A stretch of DNA of 64,000 bases from Vibrio salinus (GTDB taxonomy: Bacteria > Pseudomonadota > Gammaproteobacteria > Enterobacterales > Vibrionaceae), in the NCBI RefSeq assembly GCF_021272385.1, contig NZ_JAJSDZ010000007.1, positions 186,001-250,000 on the forward strand. Reading direction: 5' to 3'. The notes beneath the pieces were generated by a model. It worked only from the letters and a program-made list of their open reading frames with translations, ran no database searches and had not been told where the DNA came from. A program made the position numbers and the translations under genes. Below, in pieces: positions 33,873 through 42,182 of this stretch (position 1 is its first letter; the number at the start of each line of letters is the position of its first letter).

Positions 33873-34721
33873 TTAGAAATTTTCACATGCCGTAAATATG
33901 TCAGGATTCTGAATATCTGAGGGGGTTTTCAGACGACGAACAATGGCTGGCGAAATGGCATCACTATCGGCAGAAAATAAACCAATATCTTTTAGTTTAT
34001 TTTTGAGTGAAGCGTTCTGATTAAGCCTTTCAAATACCACTCTGGAGGAAAAGGGGATGCGGGAGTTTCTTCCCTGTATTCCCAGTGTGATTCCGGACAG
34101 CCAGTCGAATTGGTTTTTTGCGGCGCCATAAAGAATGGTATGGGACAGTGCTCTCTGGCAATGAACGCCATAATCAATAATTTGAATTCGTTCGCCCAGA
34201 ACAAAAACCAGCCCGACAAATTTTCCTATCTCGGCATTGTCCAGCATGGCCTGCTCTGGTTTGGCTCGTTCATAAAAATGCGAATAACCAATCCCGTCTT
34301 TTTGCGATAGTCTTGCAAACCCTTTGCAAATATGGCCGTCGTAGGAAGGTGTCATGTAGTAATAATAATAATCGCCCAAATACTTTTCGAGTTCTGGTTT
34401 GGAATGGTTCATCATTTTTTCGAGTAGTTTCGCGTGGCGTTCACCTAAGGTGGATTCACTAAAGCTCTGGTCTGGTTTTTTAATATGTGTTTTCGGTGAA
34501 ATTAATTGACGAAACTGTTCCGGGTCAAGAATCAATTCATCACTTTCTATTCCGAAAAAATTGCAGATTTTGTGCAGATTTTTTAATGAAGGAACGCTTT
34601 TCCCACTTAAATATTTGGTAAATTGCTGCCTGTTGATACCGATTTTTCGGCTGCATTCTGTTATGTTTCCGGCGTAGCTGCACAATAGTTTCAGATTGTC
34701 TGGAATAGGATTGTTTTTCAT
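33873..34721 (-). CDS. XRE-type helix-turn-helix regulator with unknown C-terminal domain
   Basis: A 282-residue protein with an N-terminal Cro/C1-type helix-turn-helix at about 8-65 (ECSRKIGINRQQFTKYLSGK, then PSLKNLHKICNFFGIESDEL). A long C-terminal region of some 200 residues follows, which I do not recognise; it contains the aromatic run GDYYYYYMTPSYDGH. Such architecture suggests ligand or signal sensing. It converges on the hydrolase gene (18 bp apart) and is divergent from the hsp20 gene. Targets are unknown; the neighbouring binding-protein/hydrolase pair and hsp20 are candidates. Confidence 0.8.
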   Translation of the reverse strand: MKNNPIPDNLKLLCSYAGNITECSRKIGINRQQFTKYLSGKSVPSLKNLHKICNFFGIESDELILDPEQFRQLISPKTHIKKPDQSFSESTLGERHAKLLEKMMNHSKPELEKYLGDYYYYYMTPSYDGHICKGFARLSQKDGIGYSHFYERAKPEQAMLDNAEIGKFVGLVFVLGERIQIIDYGVHCQRALSHTILYGAAKNQFDWLSGITLGIQGRNSRIPFSSRVVFERLNQNASLKNKLKDIGLFSADSDAISPAIVRRLKTPSDIQNPDIFTACENF

Positions 34722-34829
34722 TCGGCTTCACCCGATAACCACTTGTATACAGGCAGTCTATTGGTATTCCTGTCCAAAGATCAAATGGTATCTGCCGGAA
34801 TAAGAGTTGGAAAAAATTTTAAAGAAATG

Positions 34830-34857
34830 CTTGAAACGAATTTTTATGCCCCGATAT
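34830..34857 (+). promoter_or_regulatory. Sigma-32 heat-shock promoter of hsp20
   Basis: CTTGAAA (34830-34836), a 12-bp spacer, then CCCCGATAT (34849-34857) matches the RpoH consensus CTTGAA / CCCCATNT closely. The predicted transcript starts near 34865 and has a leader of about 145 nt. Confidence 0.85.
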
Positions 34858-34864
34858 AAGTAAT

Positions 34865-35009
34865 TGAAGAGGATGCCGTAAGGGCCTCTGGTGGAAATGG
34901 CCGCTTTCGCTCTGAAGAGGTGAGTGGGTTTCTGAGAAACAACCGGATGGGTTCATGTCCTGGTGAATGAACACCATTCCACTATTGCTTAATTAAATAG
35001 GATAGTATT
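34865..35009 (+). promoter_or_regulatory. ROSE-type RNA thermometer in the hsp20 leader
   Basis: The last hairpin pairs ACTATTGCT (34981-34989) with AGGATAGT (34999-35006), which contains the ribosome binding site AGGA. The pairing includes the diagnostic UUGCU with a bulged G opposite AGGA. Upstream hairpins are visible: AGAGG/CCTCT, GTTTC/GAAAC, GGTTCAT/ATGAAC, and an outer TGGAAATGG/CCATTCCA pairing. This is the multi-hairpin form of ROSE elements known from ibpA leaders; at high temperature the last stem opens and allows translation. Confidence 0.85.
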
Positions 35010-35450
35010 ATGAGAACTGTAGATTTCACTCCTTTATATCGCAACGCTATTGGTTTTGATCGTCTTTTCAATATGATGGAAACCGCAACGGCTAAAAATA
35101 ATTCAGCGGGTTATCCTCCTTATAACATCGAGCAAAAAACCGACAATGAATATCGTATTACCATGGCCGTCGCCGGTTTTGCTGATAAAGACATCGACAT
35201 TACTCAGCAGGAAAATACGTTGATTGTTCGAGGAGAACGCAAACCGGAAGAAAGTCGAACCTATATTTATCAGGGTATTGCGGAGCGTGATTTTGAACGT
35301 AAATTTCAGCTGGCTGATTACGTAAAAGTGGTTGGTGCCGAAATGGAGAATGGTTTGCTTCACGTGGATTTGGAAAGAGAAATTCCGGAAGCCATGCAAC
35401 CCCGTAAAATTGCGATTAATACAAAAGGCTTGCTGGAAGGAAAACAATAA
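35010..35450 (+). CDS. ibpA: Small heat shock protein, Hsp20/IbpA type
   Basis: IbpA is an ATP-independent holdase that binds aggregating proteins and hands them to DnaK/ClpB. The 146 residues begin RTVDFTPLYRNAIGFDRLF as in IbpA, followed by the alpha-crystallin domain (about 35-125, YNIEQKTDNEYRITMAVAGF to DLEREIPEAMQP). It ends with the conserved C-terminal I-x-I anchor in KIAIN. Only one such gene is present here, where E. coli has ibpA and ibpB. It has a sigma-32 promoter and a ROSE leader, giving double heat control. Confidence 0.95.
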   Translation: MRTVDFTPLYRNAIGFDRLFNMMETATAKNNSAGYPPYNIEQKTDNEYRITMAVAGFADKDIDITQQENTLIVRGERKPEESRTYIYQGIAERDFERKFQLADYVKVVGAEMENGLLHVDLEREIPEAMQPRKIAINTKGLLEGKQ

Positions 35451-35477
35451 CAGGCAACGCTTTGTTATAAAGTAGTG

Positions 35478-35503
35478 AAGAGCGCTCAACCGGCGCTCTT
35501 TTT
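35478..35503 (+). terminator. Terminator after hsp20
   Basis: AAGAGCGC / GCGCTCTT with a 7-nt loop, followed by TTTAATG. On the minus strand the tail is TTCACTAC, so it works mainly for hsp20. avtA converges from the right. Confidence 0.85.
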
Positions 35504-35508
35504 AATGT

Positions 35509-36762
35509 TTATAGACCGGCATAGGCTCTGGCAACTTCTTCAGCAATAATGGCGATGCCTTTCTTCATCGACTCATCATCCTGAACGTAGTTCATTCGGA
35601 TACACTGTCTGGTGTGCGCCCAGTTTTGATCTTTCTGACCAAAGAAAAAGTATTCTCCCGGGATGACCAGAACGCCACGCAATTTCAGTCTCTGGTAGAG
35701 TTCCTGAGATGTTATGGGTAATTCATTAAACCAAAGCCATAAAAAAATGGCACCTTCCGGTTTATGAATTCGAAAGCGGGTATCAGGTATTGCTTCCTGT
35801 AGCCATGCCACAGCTTGTTTGGCTTTCCGGTAGTAAAATGGTTTAACGACTTCTTCGCTCAGTTTAAGCAGATCGCCGCTTTTTATCATGTAATTGGCAT
35901 AGGCCGGGCCGATGCTCCCTGGTGCCAGACTGATGATGCCATTCAGATTACTCAAAGCAGTAGTCACTTCCTCACTGGCAATGACAATGCCACAGCGAAC
36001 GCCTGGCAGACCTATTTTAGATAAGCTCATACACAGGATGGTATTTTCATTCCAAAATGGTTTTTCATCACTAAAGATAATATTTGGAAACGGTAGTCCG
36101 TAAGCATTATCGATGATAAGCGGAATCTGGTTTTCCCGGGCAATTTGATCCAAGTGGCGAATTTCTTCACTGGTCAGAACATTTCCTGTCGGATTGGTTG
36201 GGCGGGAAGCACAGATAGCAGCAATCGATTCGTCTATCTTTAACTGACTGAAATCAACATGATATTTGAATTGACGGTTATCCAGCAGTTCTATTTCTGG
36301 CTTAAAGGAGACAAAAATATCATCGTTGATGCCGGAGTCTGCATATCCGATGTATTCCGGGGCCAGTGGCAGAAGTATTTTTTTATGAGTTCCATCTGCC
36401 TGTTTTCCGGCCAGTAAATTGAACAGATAAAAGAAACCACTCTGACTGCCATTGGTCAGGCTGATATTTTTCTCTGTGATATTCCAGCCATACGTTTCCC
36501 TGAACAGGGTGGCCAGCGCTCGCAAAAAAGCATCCTTACCCTGAGGCCCGTCATAGTTCGCTATGGCAGCAACCAGTTCTCCACTGGTGAGGAGTTCCTG
36601 GCTCGCTCGTTCAAAATACTGGAGCATCTCTGGAATTGCGGCTGGATTGCCTCCGCCCAGCATAATAGCTCCTGGTGTTCTTAGACCATCATTTAAGTCA
36701 TCCATTAACTGGGTTATACCCGAGTAACGGTTAAATTTATCACCAAAAGAAGAGAACTGCAT
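35509..36762 (-). CDS. avtA: Valine-pyruvate aminotransferase
   Basis: AvtA exchanges amino groups between valine or 2-aminobutyrate and pyruvate/alanine, using PLP. The 417 residues equal the E. coli length and start MQFSSFGDKFNRYSGITQLM. SRPTNPTGNVLT is the substrate segment, IIDNAYGLPFP the PLP-contacting stretch, and CMSLSKIGLPGVRCG carries the Schiff-base lysine. It is downstream of hsp20 on the opposite strand, and functionally relates to the ilv operon further along the window. The upstream 218 bp hold the glyS terminator and otherwise nothing I recognise. Confidence 0.96.
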   Translation of the reverse strand: MQFSSFGDKFNRYSGITQLMDDLNDGLRTPGAIMLGGGNPAAIPEMLQYFERASQELLTSGELVAAIANYDGPQGKDAFLRALATLFRETYGWNITEKNISLTNGSQSGFFYLFNLLAGKQADGTHKKILLPLAPEYIGYADSGINDDIFVSFKPEIELLDNRQFKYHVDFSQLKIDESIAAICASRPTNPTGNVLTSEEIRHLDQIARENQIPLIIDNAYGLPFPNIIFSDEKPFWNENTILCMSLSKIGLPGVRCGIVIASEEVTTALSNLNGIISLAPGSIGPAYANYMIKSGDLLKLSEEVVKPFYYRKAKQAVAWLQEAIPDTRFRIHKPEGAIFLWLWFNELPITSQELYQRLKLRGVLVIPGEYFFFGQKDQNWAHTRQCIRMNYVQDDESMKKGIAIIAEEVARAYAGL

Positions 36763-36925
36763 TACGGGTTACCTAAAAAGTAATTTTTCTTAATTTAAAA
36801 TAAATAAAGGGGAATTTTTCGCAAAAACAAGCAAAATAAAAACATACATGAATGTTTTTGGTTAGAAAAGCATTAATTCTCTCTTTTTGAAGATTGTGTT
36901 GAATTTGCTGATTATTTTTTATAAA

Positions 36926-36950
36926 AAAACCCAGCGGGAAAGCTGGGTTT
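36926..36950 (-). terminator. Terminator after glyS
   Basis: AAACCCAGC / GCTGGGTTT (9 bp) with a 6-nt loop, followed on the minus strand by TTTTATAAAAAAT. It lies about 30 bp past the glyS stop. Confidence 0.88.
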
Positions 36951-36980
36951 ATCTGGGGGATTATTATTTTAGAAACGATA

Positions 36981-39047
36981 TTATTTCTGTAATAAAGAAA
37001 TATCAGCGATTTCCAGAAATAGATTTCTCAGATTATTAAGCAATGTCAGGCGGTTTTTCTTAAGGGCTTCATCATCAGCCATTACCATCACATTATCAAA
37101 GAAATCGTCGACCGGTTGACGTAAAGAAGCCAGTTTACTCAAGGCTTCCTGGTAATTGCCGGTAGCAAAAGCGGGTTCCAGTACTTCTGTCATTACTTCA
37201 ACTTCTTCCGCTAAGGTTTTTTCCTGAGTTTCCTGAAGCAGGGATAAATCGACTTGTGATGACAGCTCACCGTCAAATTTTGCCAGAATATTACCGACAC
37301 GCTTATTCGCGGCGGCCAGCGCTTCCGCTTCATCAAGCCCCCGGAAATGAGAAACGGCTTTTACCCGTTGGTCAAAATCCGTTGGTTTGGTTGGATGACG
37401 GGCAAGTACTGCCTGAATGATATCAATGCTGAAACCTTCGTCCTGATACCAGGCCCGGAAGCGGCCGAGCATGAAGTCGATAACATCATTTGCAACGTTG
37501 CTGTTGGTCAGTTTACTACCAAACAGAGATTTTGCTTTTGCCACCAGATCGATCAAATCCAGGTGATAGCCGTATTCAACAATAATGCGTAGTACACCCA
37601 GAGAAGCGCGGCGCAGAGCAAACGGGTCAGAACCTTTAGGTGCCTGGCCAATACCAAAGATACCTACGATGGTGTCTAACTTATCTGCCATTGCTAATGC
37701 AGAGGAAACGCCATTCCCCGGTAGATTATCACCAGCAAAACGTGGCATATATTGCTCGTACAGCGCATTGGCAACGGCATCGTCTTCTCCGTCATGTCGG
37801 GCATAATGCATACCCATAACACCCTGAGTTTCTGTGAACTCAAAAACCATGTTAGTCATCAGATCGCATTTGGCCAGTAATGCTGCCCGTTTGGATTTTT
37901 CAGCATCTGCACCGATTTGATCCGCGATATAAGCAGCCAGTTCCGTAATCCGGTCCGTTTTATCTTTAATGGTACCAAGTTGTTTCTGAAAAACTGCATT
38001 TTCAAGAAGAGGAAGCCGATCGATTAGCGGGCTTTTACGGTCGGTGTTAAAGAAGAACTCCGCATCGGCAAGACGTGGGCGTACTACTTTTTCATTCCCT
38101 TCGATGACATGGCGTGGTTCTTTAGACTCGATGTTAGAAACAAAAATAAAGTTTGGCAGAAGCTGGTTATTATCGTCATAAATAGGGAAGTATTTCTGAT
38201 CCCCCTTCATGGTATAAACCAGTGCTTCTGAAGGGACTTCTAAAAATTTCTCTTCAAATTTTGCGGTAAGAACGACCGGCCATTCAACCAAAGAGGTCAC
38301 TTCTTCGACCAAATCATCGTCTAAATCGGCGTTTCCACCGACATTTTGAGCTGCTTTCTGGGAATCAGCGATAATGGTGGCTTTACGGGTTTCATAATCG
38401 GCAATGACTTTACCACGGCGTTCTAAAATTGCCGGATATTCATCCGCAGCGTTGATTTCAAATTCGGCTTCACCCATAAACCGGTGACCACGAATTGTCC
38501 GGCCGGAAGGCACACCAAGAATCTCGCCTTCAATGAGGTCGTTATCCAGTAATACGGTTAAGGTTTTTACCGGACGGATAAACTGAGTTTCTTTGTCACC
38601 CCAGCGCATGGGTTTTGCTATCGGTAAATTGGCCAGTGCTTTTGCTGCCAGATCGATAATGATGTTCTGAACCGGTTGACCTTTCACTTCATGTTTGTAA
38701 AGTAACCATTCACCTTTGTCCGTTACCAGCCGCTCAGCCTGATCAACAGTTATACCATTACCACGGGCCCAGCCCTGAGCTGCTTTCGTCGGATTTCCCT
38801 GTTCATCAAAGGCAACCGAAATGGCCGGTCCACGCTTTTCAACAATTTTGTCTTGCTGGCATTCGGCTAATTCAGCCACTTTCAGAGCCAGACGACGTGG
38901 TGTGGCGTACCATTTTACACCAGCATGAGAAAGCTCTGCCGAGTTGAGTTCTTTTTCAAAGTTACCTGCGAAAGCTTCCGCAAGTGTCCGAAGTTGTGTT
39001 GGTGGCAGTTCTTCTGTTCCCAACTCAATTAAAAATTCTTTAGCCAT
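36981..39047 (-). CDS. glyS: Glycyl-tRNA synthetase beta subunit
   Basis: Together with GlyQ this forms the alpha2beta2 bacterial glycyl-tRNA synthetase; beta recognises the tRNA. The start at 39047 gives 688 aa (E. coli 689) beginning [16 protein letters not shown], with GGGGAA in front. A longer frame to 39086 would run 28 bp into glyQ and lacks similarity. [12 protein letters not shown] and the HD-like region with [19 protein letters not shown] are recognisable, and the C-terminal anticodon-binding domain is present. It follows glyQ by 11 bp. Confidence 0.97.
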   Translation of the reverse strand: MAKEFLIELGTEELPPTQLRTLAEAFAGNFEKELNSAELSHAGVKWYATPRRLALKVAELAECQQDKIVEKRGPAISVAFDEQGNPTKAAQGWARGNGITVDQAERLVTDKGEWLLYKHEVKGQPVQNIIIDLAAKALANLPIAKPMRWGDKETQFIRPVKTLTVLLDNDLIEGEILGVPSGRTIRGHRFMGEAEFEINAADEYPAILERRGKVIADYETRKATIIADSQKAAQNVGGNADLDDDLVEEVTSLVEWPVVLTAKFEEKFLEVPSEALVYTMKGDQKYFPIYDDNNQLLPNFIFVSNIESKEPRHVIEGNEKVVRPRLADAEFFFNTDRKSPLIDRLPLLENAVFQKQLGTIKDKTDRITELAAYIADQIGADAEKSKRAALLAKCDLMTNMVFEFTETQGVMGMHYARHDGEDDAVANALYEQYMPRFAGDNLPGNGVSSALAMADKLDTIVGIFGIGQAPKGSDPFALRRASLGVLRIIVEYGYHLDLIDLVAKAKSLFGSKLTNSNVANDVIDFMLGRFRAWYQDEGFSIDIIQAVLARHPTKPTDFDQRVKAVSHFRGLDEAEALAAANKRVGNILAKFDGELSSQVDLSLLQETQEKTLAEEVEVMTEVLEPAFATGNYQEALSKLASLRQPVDDFFDNVMVMADDEALKKNRLTLLNNLRNLFLEIADISLLQK

Positions 39048-39058
39048 GATTCTTCCCC

Positions 39059-39979
39059 TTATGCCTGTTTGTCTTGCTTTTTGCACATTGGGAAGCCCAG
39101 CGCTTCACGAGATGCGTAGTAAGCTTCAGCAACGGATTTTGTCAGATCCCGGATACGCAAAATATAACGCTGCCTTTCCGTTACCGAAATGGCTTTGCGG
39201 GCATCCAGTAAGTTAAAGGCATGCGCCGCTTTTAAAATACGTTCATAAGCGGGCAGAGGAAGGGGTTTTTCCAGTCCCAGTAAATGCTGACACTCTTTTT
39301 CACACTGATCGAAAAAGCCAAATAAGAAATCGACATCCGCATGCTCAAAGTTATAAGCCGACTGTTCCACTTCGTTTTGATGGTAGATATCGCCATAGGT
39401 GACTTTGCCTAGCGGGCCGTCCGTCCAGATCAGATCGTAGACGGAATCCACGCCCTGAATGTACATGGCCAGACGTTCAATACCATAGGTGATTTCGCCG
39501 GTTACCGGTTTGCATTCCAGTCCGCCGACCTGTTGGAAATAAGTAAACTGAGTGACTTCCATTCCGTTTAACCAGACTTCCCAGCCCAGTCCCCAGGCAC
39601 CCAATGTCGGGTTTTCCCAGTTATCTTCTACGAAGCGGATATCATGAACCGTCGGATCAATACCAAGGACTTTTAATGAACCCAGGTACAGTTCCTGAAT
39701 ATTGTCGGGCGACGGCTTAATCACAACCTGAAATTGATAATAATGTTGCAGACGGTTAGGGTTTTCACCATAACGGCCATCGGTAGGGCGTCTTGATGGC
39801 TGGACATAAGCGGTTGCCATTGGCTCCGGGCCAAGCGCTCGCAAACAGGTCATCGGGTGAGAAGTACCCGCACCCACTTCCATATCCAATGGTTGAACAA
39901 TCGTACACCCCTGTTGGGCCCAATAATCCTGCAGCGCGAGGATCATACCCTGAAAGGTTTTTATATCGTATTTTTGCAT
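39059..39979 (-). CDS. glyQ: Glycyl-tRNA synthetase alpha subunit
   Basis: Alpha carries the class II catalytic core that activates glycine. The 306 residues closely follow E. coli GlyQ (303): [18 protein letters not shown], then [20 protein letters not shown], the motif 2 region [19 protein letters not shown], and the motif 3 region [16 protein letters not shown] segment (here [19 protein letters not shown]). It is first in the glyQS operon. No T-box or other leader structure was seen in front of it. Confidence 0.98.
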   Translation of the reverse strand: MQKYDIKTFQGMILALQDYWAQQGCTIVQPLDMEVGAGTSHPMTCLRALGPEPMATAYVQPSRRPTDGRYGENPNRLQHYYQFQVVIKPSPDNIQELYLGSLKVLGIDPTVHDIRFVEDNWENPTLGAWGLGWEVWLNGMEVTQFTYFQQVGGLECKPVTGEITYGIERLAMYIQGVDSVYDLIWTDGPLGKVTYGDIYHQNEVEQSAYNFEHADVDFLFGFFDQCEKECQHLLGLEKPLPLPAYERILKAAHAFNLLDARKAISVTERQRYILRIRDLTKSVAEAYYASREALGFPMCKKQDKQA

Positions 39980-40101
39980 AGTCGGGTTCGCGCGATTCTT
40001 TTGTAATGAATGAATTAAAATAACAATGAAGTATACCGATATATTGACCTGTCGAGTAGTGGAAATCGTGTTTTATTAGAGGATATAAATTTTCTGTTAA
40101 T

Positions 40102-40136
40102 AAACAAGATGCCTCATAATCAGGCATTTTTTGTTT
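40102..40136 (+). terminator. Orphan terminator-like hairpin between glyQ and mneA
   Basis: ATGCCT / AGGCAT (40109-40127) with a 7-nt loop and outer AAAC/GTTT pairing, followed on the plus strand by TTTTTTGTTT. No protein gene precedes it on the plus strand: glyQ points the other way. It lies in the 411-bp gap 39980-40390, together with the mneA promoter and riboswitch. Confidence 0.5.
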
Positions 40137-40166
40137 AAATGAGCTTCGTTAGTCACGATTTTTTAC

Positions 40167-40195
40167 TTGAGAATAACCGGCCAGACCGATAAAAT
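40167..40195 (+). promoter_or_regulatory. Sigma-70 promoter of the Mn-riboswitch transcript
   Basis: TTGAGA (40167-40172) and TAAAAT (40190-40195) are separated by exactly 17 bp. Transcription should start near 40202, precisely where the riboswitch begins. Confidence 0.8.
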
Positions 40196-40201
40196 CCGCT
40201 T

Positions 40202-40322
40202 TGTCTTTGGGGAGTAGCATACGGTTTAATTTTGGTTACCGTTCGTTCGTCAACATCATTGGCGCAAAATCGCCATGGCGTTCGAAATCATCATCTTTGA
40301 TTTTGCAAGACCTTAGACAGAT
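40202..40322 (+). ncRNA. yybP-ykoY manganese riboswitch
   Basis: The transcript carries the conserved elements of the yybP-ykoY aptamer in order: TTTGGGGAGTAGC (40206-40218), CGTCAACAT (40248-40256), and GCAAGACC (40305-40312), with closing helix TGTCT...AGACA. It lies directly upstream of a GDT1-family manganese exporter gene, the known setting of this riboswitch (mneA in Vibrio, mntP and alx in E. coli). Mn2+ binding should turn the gene on. The expression platform between 40323 and 40390 was not resolved; ACATG/CATGT can pair across it. Confidence 0.93.
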
Positions 40323-40390
40323 ACATGTTACCGGGGTGGGGCATGGTATTTGTCTATGGTTATTATTATCCCGCCTCAGAGAAGCATGTC

Positions 40391-40945
40391 GTGAGCGTTT
40401 TAGCTATATCAATTACAACGGTAGCCTTGGCCGAAATTGGTGATAAAACTCAGCTTTTATCCCTGATGCTGGCAAGTCGGTACGGGCGGCCAATTCCTAT
40501 CATTACCGCTATCTTTTTAGCAACCGTCGTTAACCATGCTTTAGCTGCATGGCTTGGGGTTGAGGTGGCCGGTCATTTGTCGCCTGAGATCCTGAAGTGG
40601 GGGATGGTTGTCAGTTTTATTATGATGGCCGGTTGGGTTCTTATTCCAGATAAAGCCGGCGATGATGGGAAGCTGGTTAGTAAGAGTCCATTCATCGCCA
40701 GTTTTGTTGCTTTTTTTATTGCTGAGATTGGCGATAAAACGCAAATTGCCACTTCTCTGTTAGGAGCTCAGTTTTCTCAGGGGCTGGACCTGGTTATTGT
40801 GGGGACGACGCTTGGAATGTTGCTTGCGAATGTTCCGGTTGTCATGATTGGGAAATTTTCTGCAGATAGACTACCTTTAGCATTAATCAGAAAAATCACT
40901 GCATTGTTGTTTATCGCTCTTTCATTTGGTGTGATTTTTTTGTAA
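40391..40945 (+). CDS. mneA: GDT1/UPF0016 (TMEM165) family manganese exporter
   Basis: Predicted Mn2+ efflux protein of the inner membrane, equivalent to Vibrio MneA. The two-fold repeated signature E-x-G-D-K-T appears twice (ALAEIGDKTQLLS and FIAEIGDKTQIAT), with about six membrane helices. The longest frame begins at 40325, but its first 22 residues overlap the riboswitch and are unrelated. GTG at 40391 gives 184 aa starting MSVLAISITTVALAEIGDKT, as in family members. Expression should follow manganese through the upstream riboswitch. Confidence 0.92.
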   Translation: MSVLAISITTVALAEIGDKTQLLSLMLASRYGRPIPIITAIFLATVVNHALAAWLGVEVAGHLSPEILKWGMVVSFIMMAGWVLIPDKAGDDGKLVSKSPFIASFVAFFIAEIGDKTQIATSLLGAQFSQGLDLVIVGTTLGMLLANVPVVMIGKFSADRLPLALIRKITALLFIALSFGVIFL

Positions 40946-41066
40946 GGCAGGAAACACTGAAAGCTGCAGAGAATGTGTTCGCTTTCGTACGGCGACGTGA
41001 CGTATACCCGCCGGAAAAAACAGATTTATGCTACGTTAATAGTAGTTACTGAAGAGGAGGCAAGTT

Positions 41067-41327
41067 ATGCTAGTTCGTTATATGGGGATGACTCCTAAAC
41101 AGCAAAGTTACTTGTTTACATTCGGCCTGGTACTAACTATTTTGGGGATGGTATTAACCGATATGTGGTTGCCGATGGTTGTCGGAGCCATCATTCTTAC
41201 CGGTTTAACCGTAGAAGCATGGATTCGGTATGAACATCTGGTCCCAATGCATAATGAAATTCGTTCATTGAAAAAACAGGTAGAAACGCTTCAGCATAAA
41301 ATCAATGACATTGGCCAGAGAGAATAA
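41067..41327 (+). CDS. Small membrane protein of unknown function
   Basis: An 86-residue protein with two hydrophobic segments (about 15-32 and 36-51) and a charged C-terminal tail with heptad-like spacing (HNEIRSLKKQVETLQHKI) that could form a short coiled coil. A good ribosome binding site GAGGAGG precedes ATG. I do not recognise the family. It lies 121 bp after mneA and converges with tusA (9 bp between stops). No function is proposed. Confidence 0.75.
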   Translation: MLVRYMGMTPKQQSYLFTFGLVLTILGMVLTDMWLPMVVGAIILTGLTVEAWIRYEHLVPMHNEIRSLKKQVETLQHKINDIGQRE

Positions 41328-41336
41328 CGGATTTAA

Positions 41337-41591
41337 CTAGGCTGTTTTGATGCCTTTTGCAATAAGGTATTCGTAAGGGCGTTCATTTGTCTGACTTTCC
41401 AATAACTGATGATCCATAAAGCGGCAGAAACTTGGGATGTCTCTGGTGGTTGACGGGTCGTCAGCAATTACGAGTAGTTTTTCTCCATCACTCATACCTC
41501 TGATGGTTTTCCTGACCATCATTACTGGCTCTGGACAACGCAAACCTTCAGCATTTAACGTTTGAGTTGCTTTCTTTGGGTCGATACTCAT
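41337..41591 (-). CDS. tusA: Sulfur carrier protein TusA
   Basis: TusA accepts persulfide sulfur from IscS and passes it to TusBCD for 2-thiouridine in tRNA and to other pathways. The 84 residues contain the active Cys19 in [12 protein letters not shown] (the CPxP motif), then [17 protein letters not shown]. Length matches E. coli TusA (81). It is a lone gene, convergent with the small membrane protein before it. Confidence 0.96.
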   Translation of the reverse strand: MSIDPKKATQTLNAEGLRCPEPVMMVRKTIRGMSDGEKLLVIADDPSTTRDIPSFCRFMDHQLLESQTNERPYEYLIAKGIKTA

Positions 41592-41723
41592 GGGATGGTC
41601 TTATTTCTGATAATGAGAGCCTGATGATACTTATGAAGAAAAAATATTCAATAACCTCTTGGCATTAACTTCATTTTGTTTTAATTTGTTAATAGTCTGT
41701 TAACAGGAAGTGGCGGAGTGGAT

Positions 41724-41903
41724 ATGAAATCGATAGATAGAGTGACTATTTATTCTGCTCTTAGTTTTGCCTGTCTCTGTTCGTTGTTATTACGGACAGA
41801 AGAAACTTTCTCGTTATTTCCGGTTTTCGGATTGTTAGCTTCTATCTTCGGAATCGTATTGGAAGTGCGGTTTTGGAGGGATATATCGGAAGACTATAAC
41901 TGA
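41724..41903 (+). CDS. Small two-helix membrane protein, hypothetical
   Basis: A 59-residue protein (MKSIDRVTIYSALSFACLCS...) with two hydrophobic stretches (about 8-23 and 31-46). GGAG lies 5 nt before ATG 41724; a GTG two codons upstream is less well placed. A clean terminator follows at 41976, which supports a real short transcript. No family recognised. Confidence 0.6.
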   Translation: MKSIDRVTIYSALSFACLCSLLLRTEETFSLFPVFGLLASIFGIVLEVRFWRDISEDYN

Positions 41904-41975
41904 TTCAGTAATGTCTGACGTTATCCTATTTTTGACTTCATCTTTTTAAATATCACCTTTTTAAATCTTGGATTT

Positions 41976-42002
41976 CCCGCATTAACTTGCGGGCTTTTTT
42001 TA
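41976..42002 (+). terminator. Terminator before the gal control region
   Basis: CCCGCA / TGCGGG with a 6-nt loop, followed by CTTTTTTTATTTTTA. It isolates the gal operon from the small gene upstream. Confidence 0.88.
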
Positions 42003-42009
42003 TTTTTAC

Positions 42010-42025
42010 CTGTAAACGTTTCCTT
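42010..42025. promoter_or_regulatory. GalR-type operator, upstream gal site
   Basis: CTGTAAACGTTTCCTT, a near-palindrome around a central CG that fits the GalR/LacI-family consensus GNAANCGNTTNC. Its centre is 67 bp from the second site at 42077-42092. Confidence 0.75.
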
Positions 42026-42076
42026 ATTTATGCCTCTGGTAGGGCTTTTATGGTTGATCTATATTTGTTTTATTTG

Positions 42077-42092
42077 GTGGAAACGTTTACAC
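42077..42092. promoter_or_regulatory. GalR-type operator, downstream gal site
   Basis: GTGGAAACGTTTACAC matches GTGNAANCGNTTNCAC at every defined position. It is followed by GTTTGATCACA, a possible weak CRP half site. galE starts 90 bp further on, so two operators bracket the likely promoter. Confidence 0.85.
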
Positions 42093-42182
42093 ATTGAGTG
42101 TTTGATCACAGATTAATAAAGGCAGAGATTGGTAAACTCGTCATCAGAACGTATCTGTTTCAACTGAATAACAGAGGTGAAT

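Noticed and set aside
40201..40443. 80-aa plus-strand frame across the region before mneA
   Set aside because: It overlaps the riboswitch and has no ribosome binding site or recognisable similarity; the conserved RNA explains the sequence.
42095..42110. CRP site in the gal promoter region
   Set aside because: The right half TCACA is perfect but the left half is poor (TGAGT), so it is not listed as a separate site.
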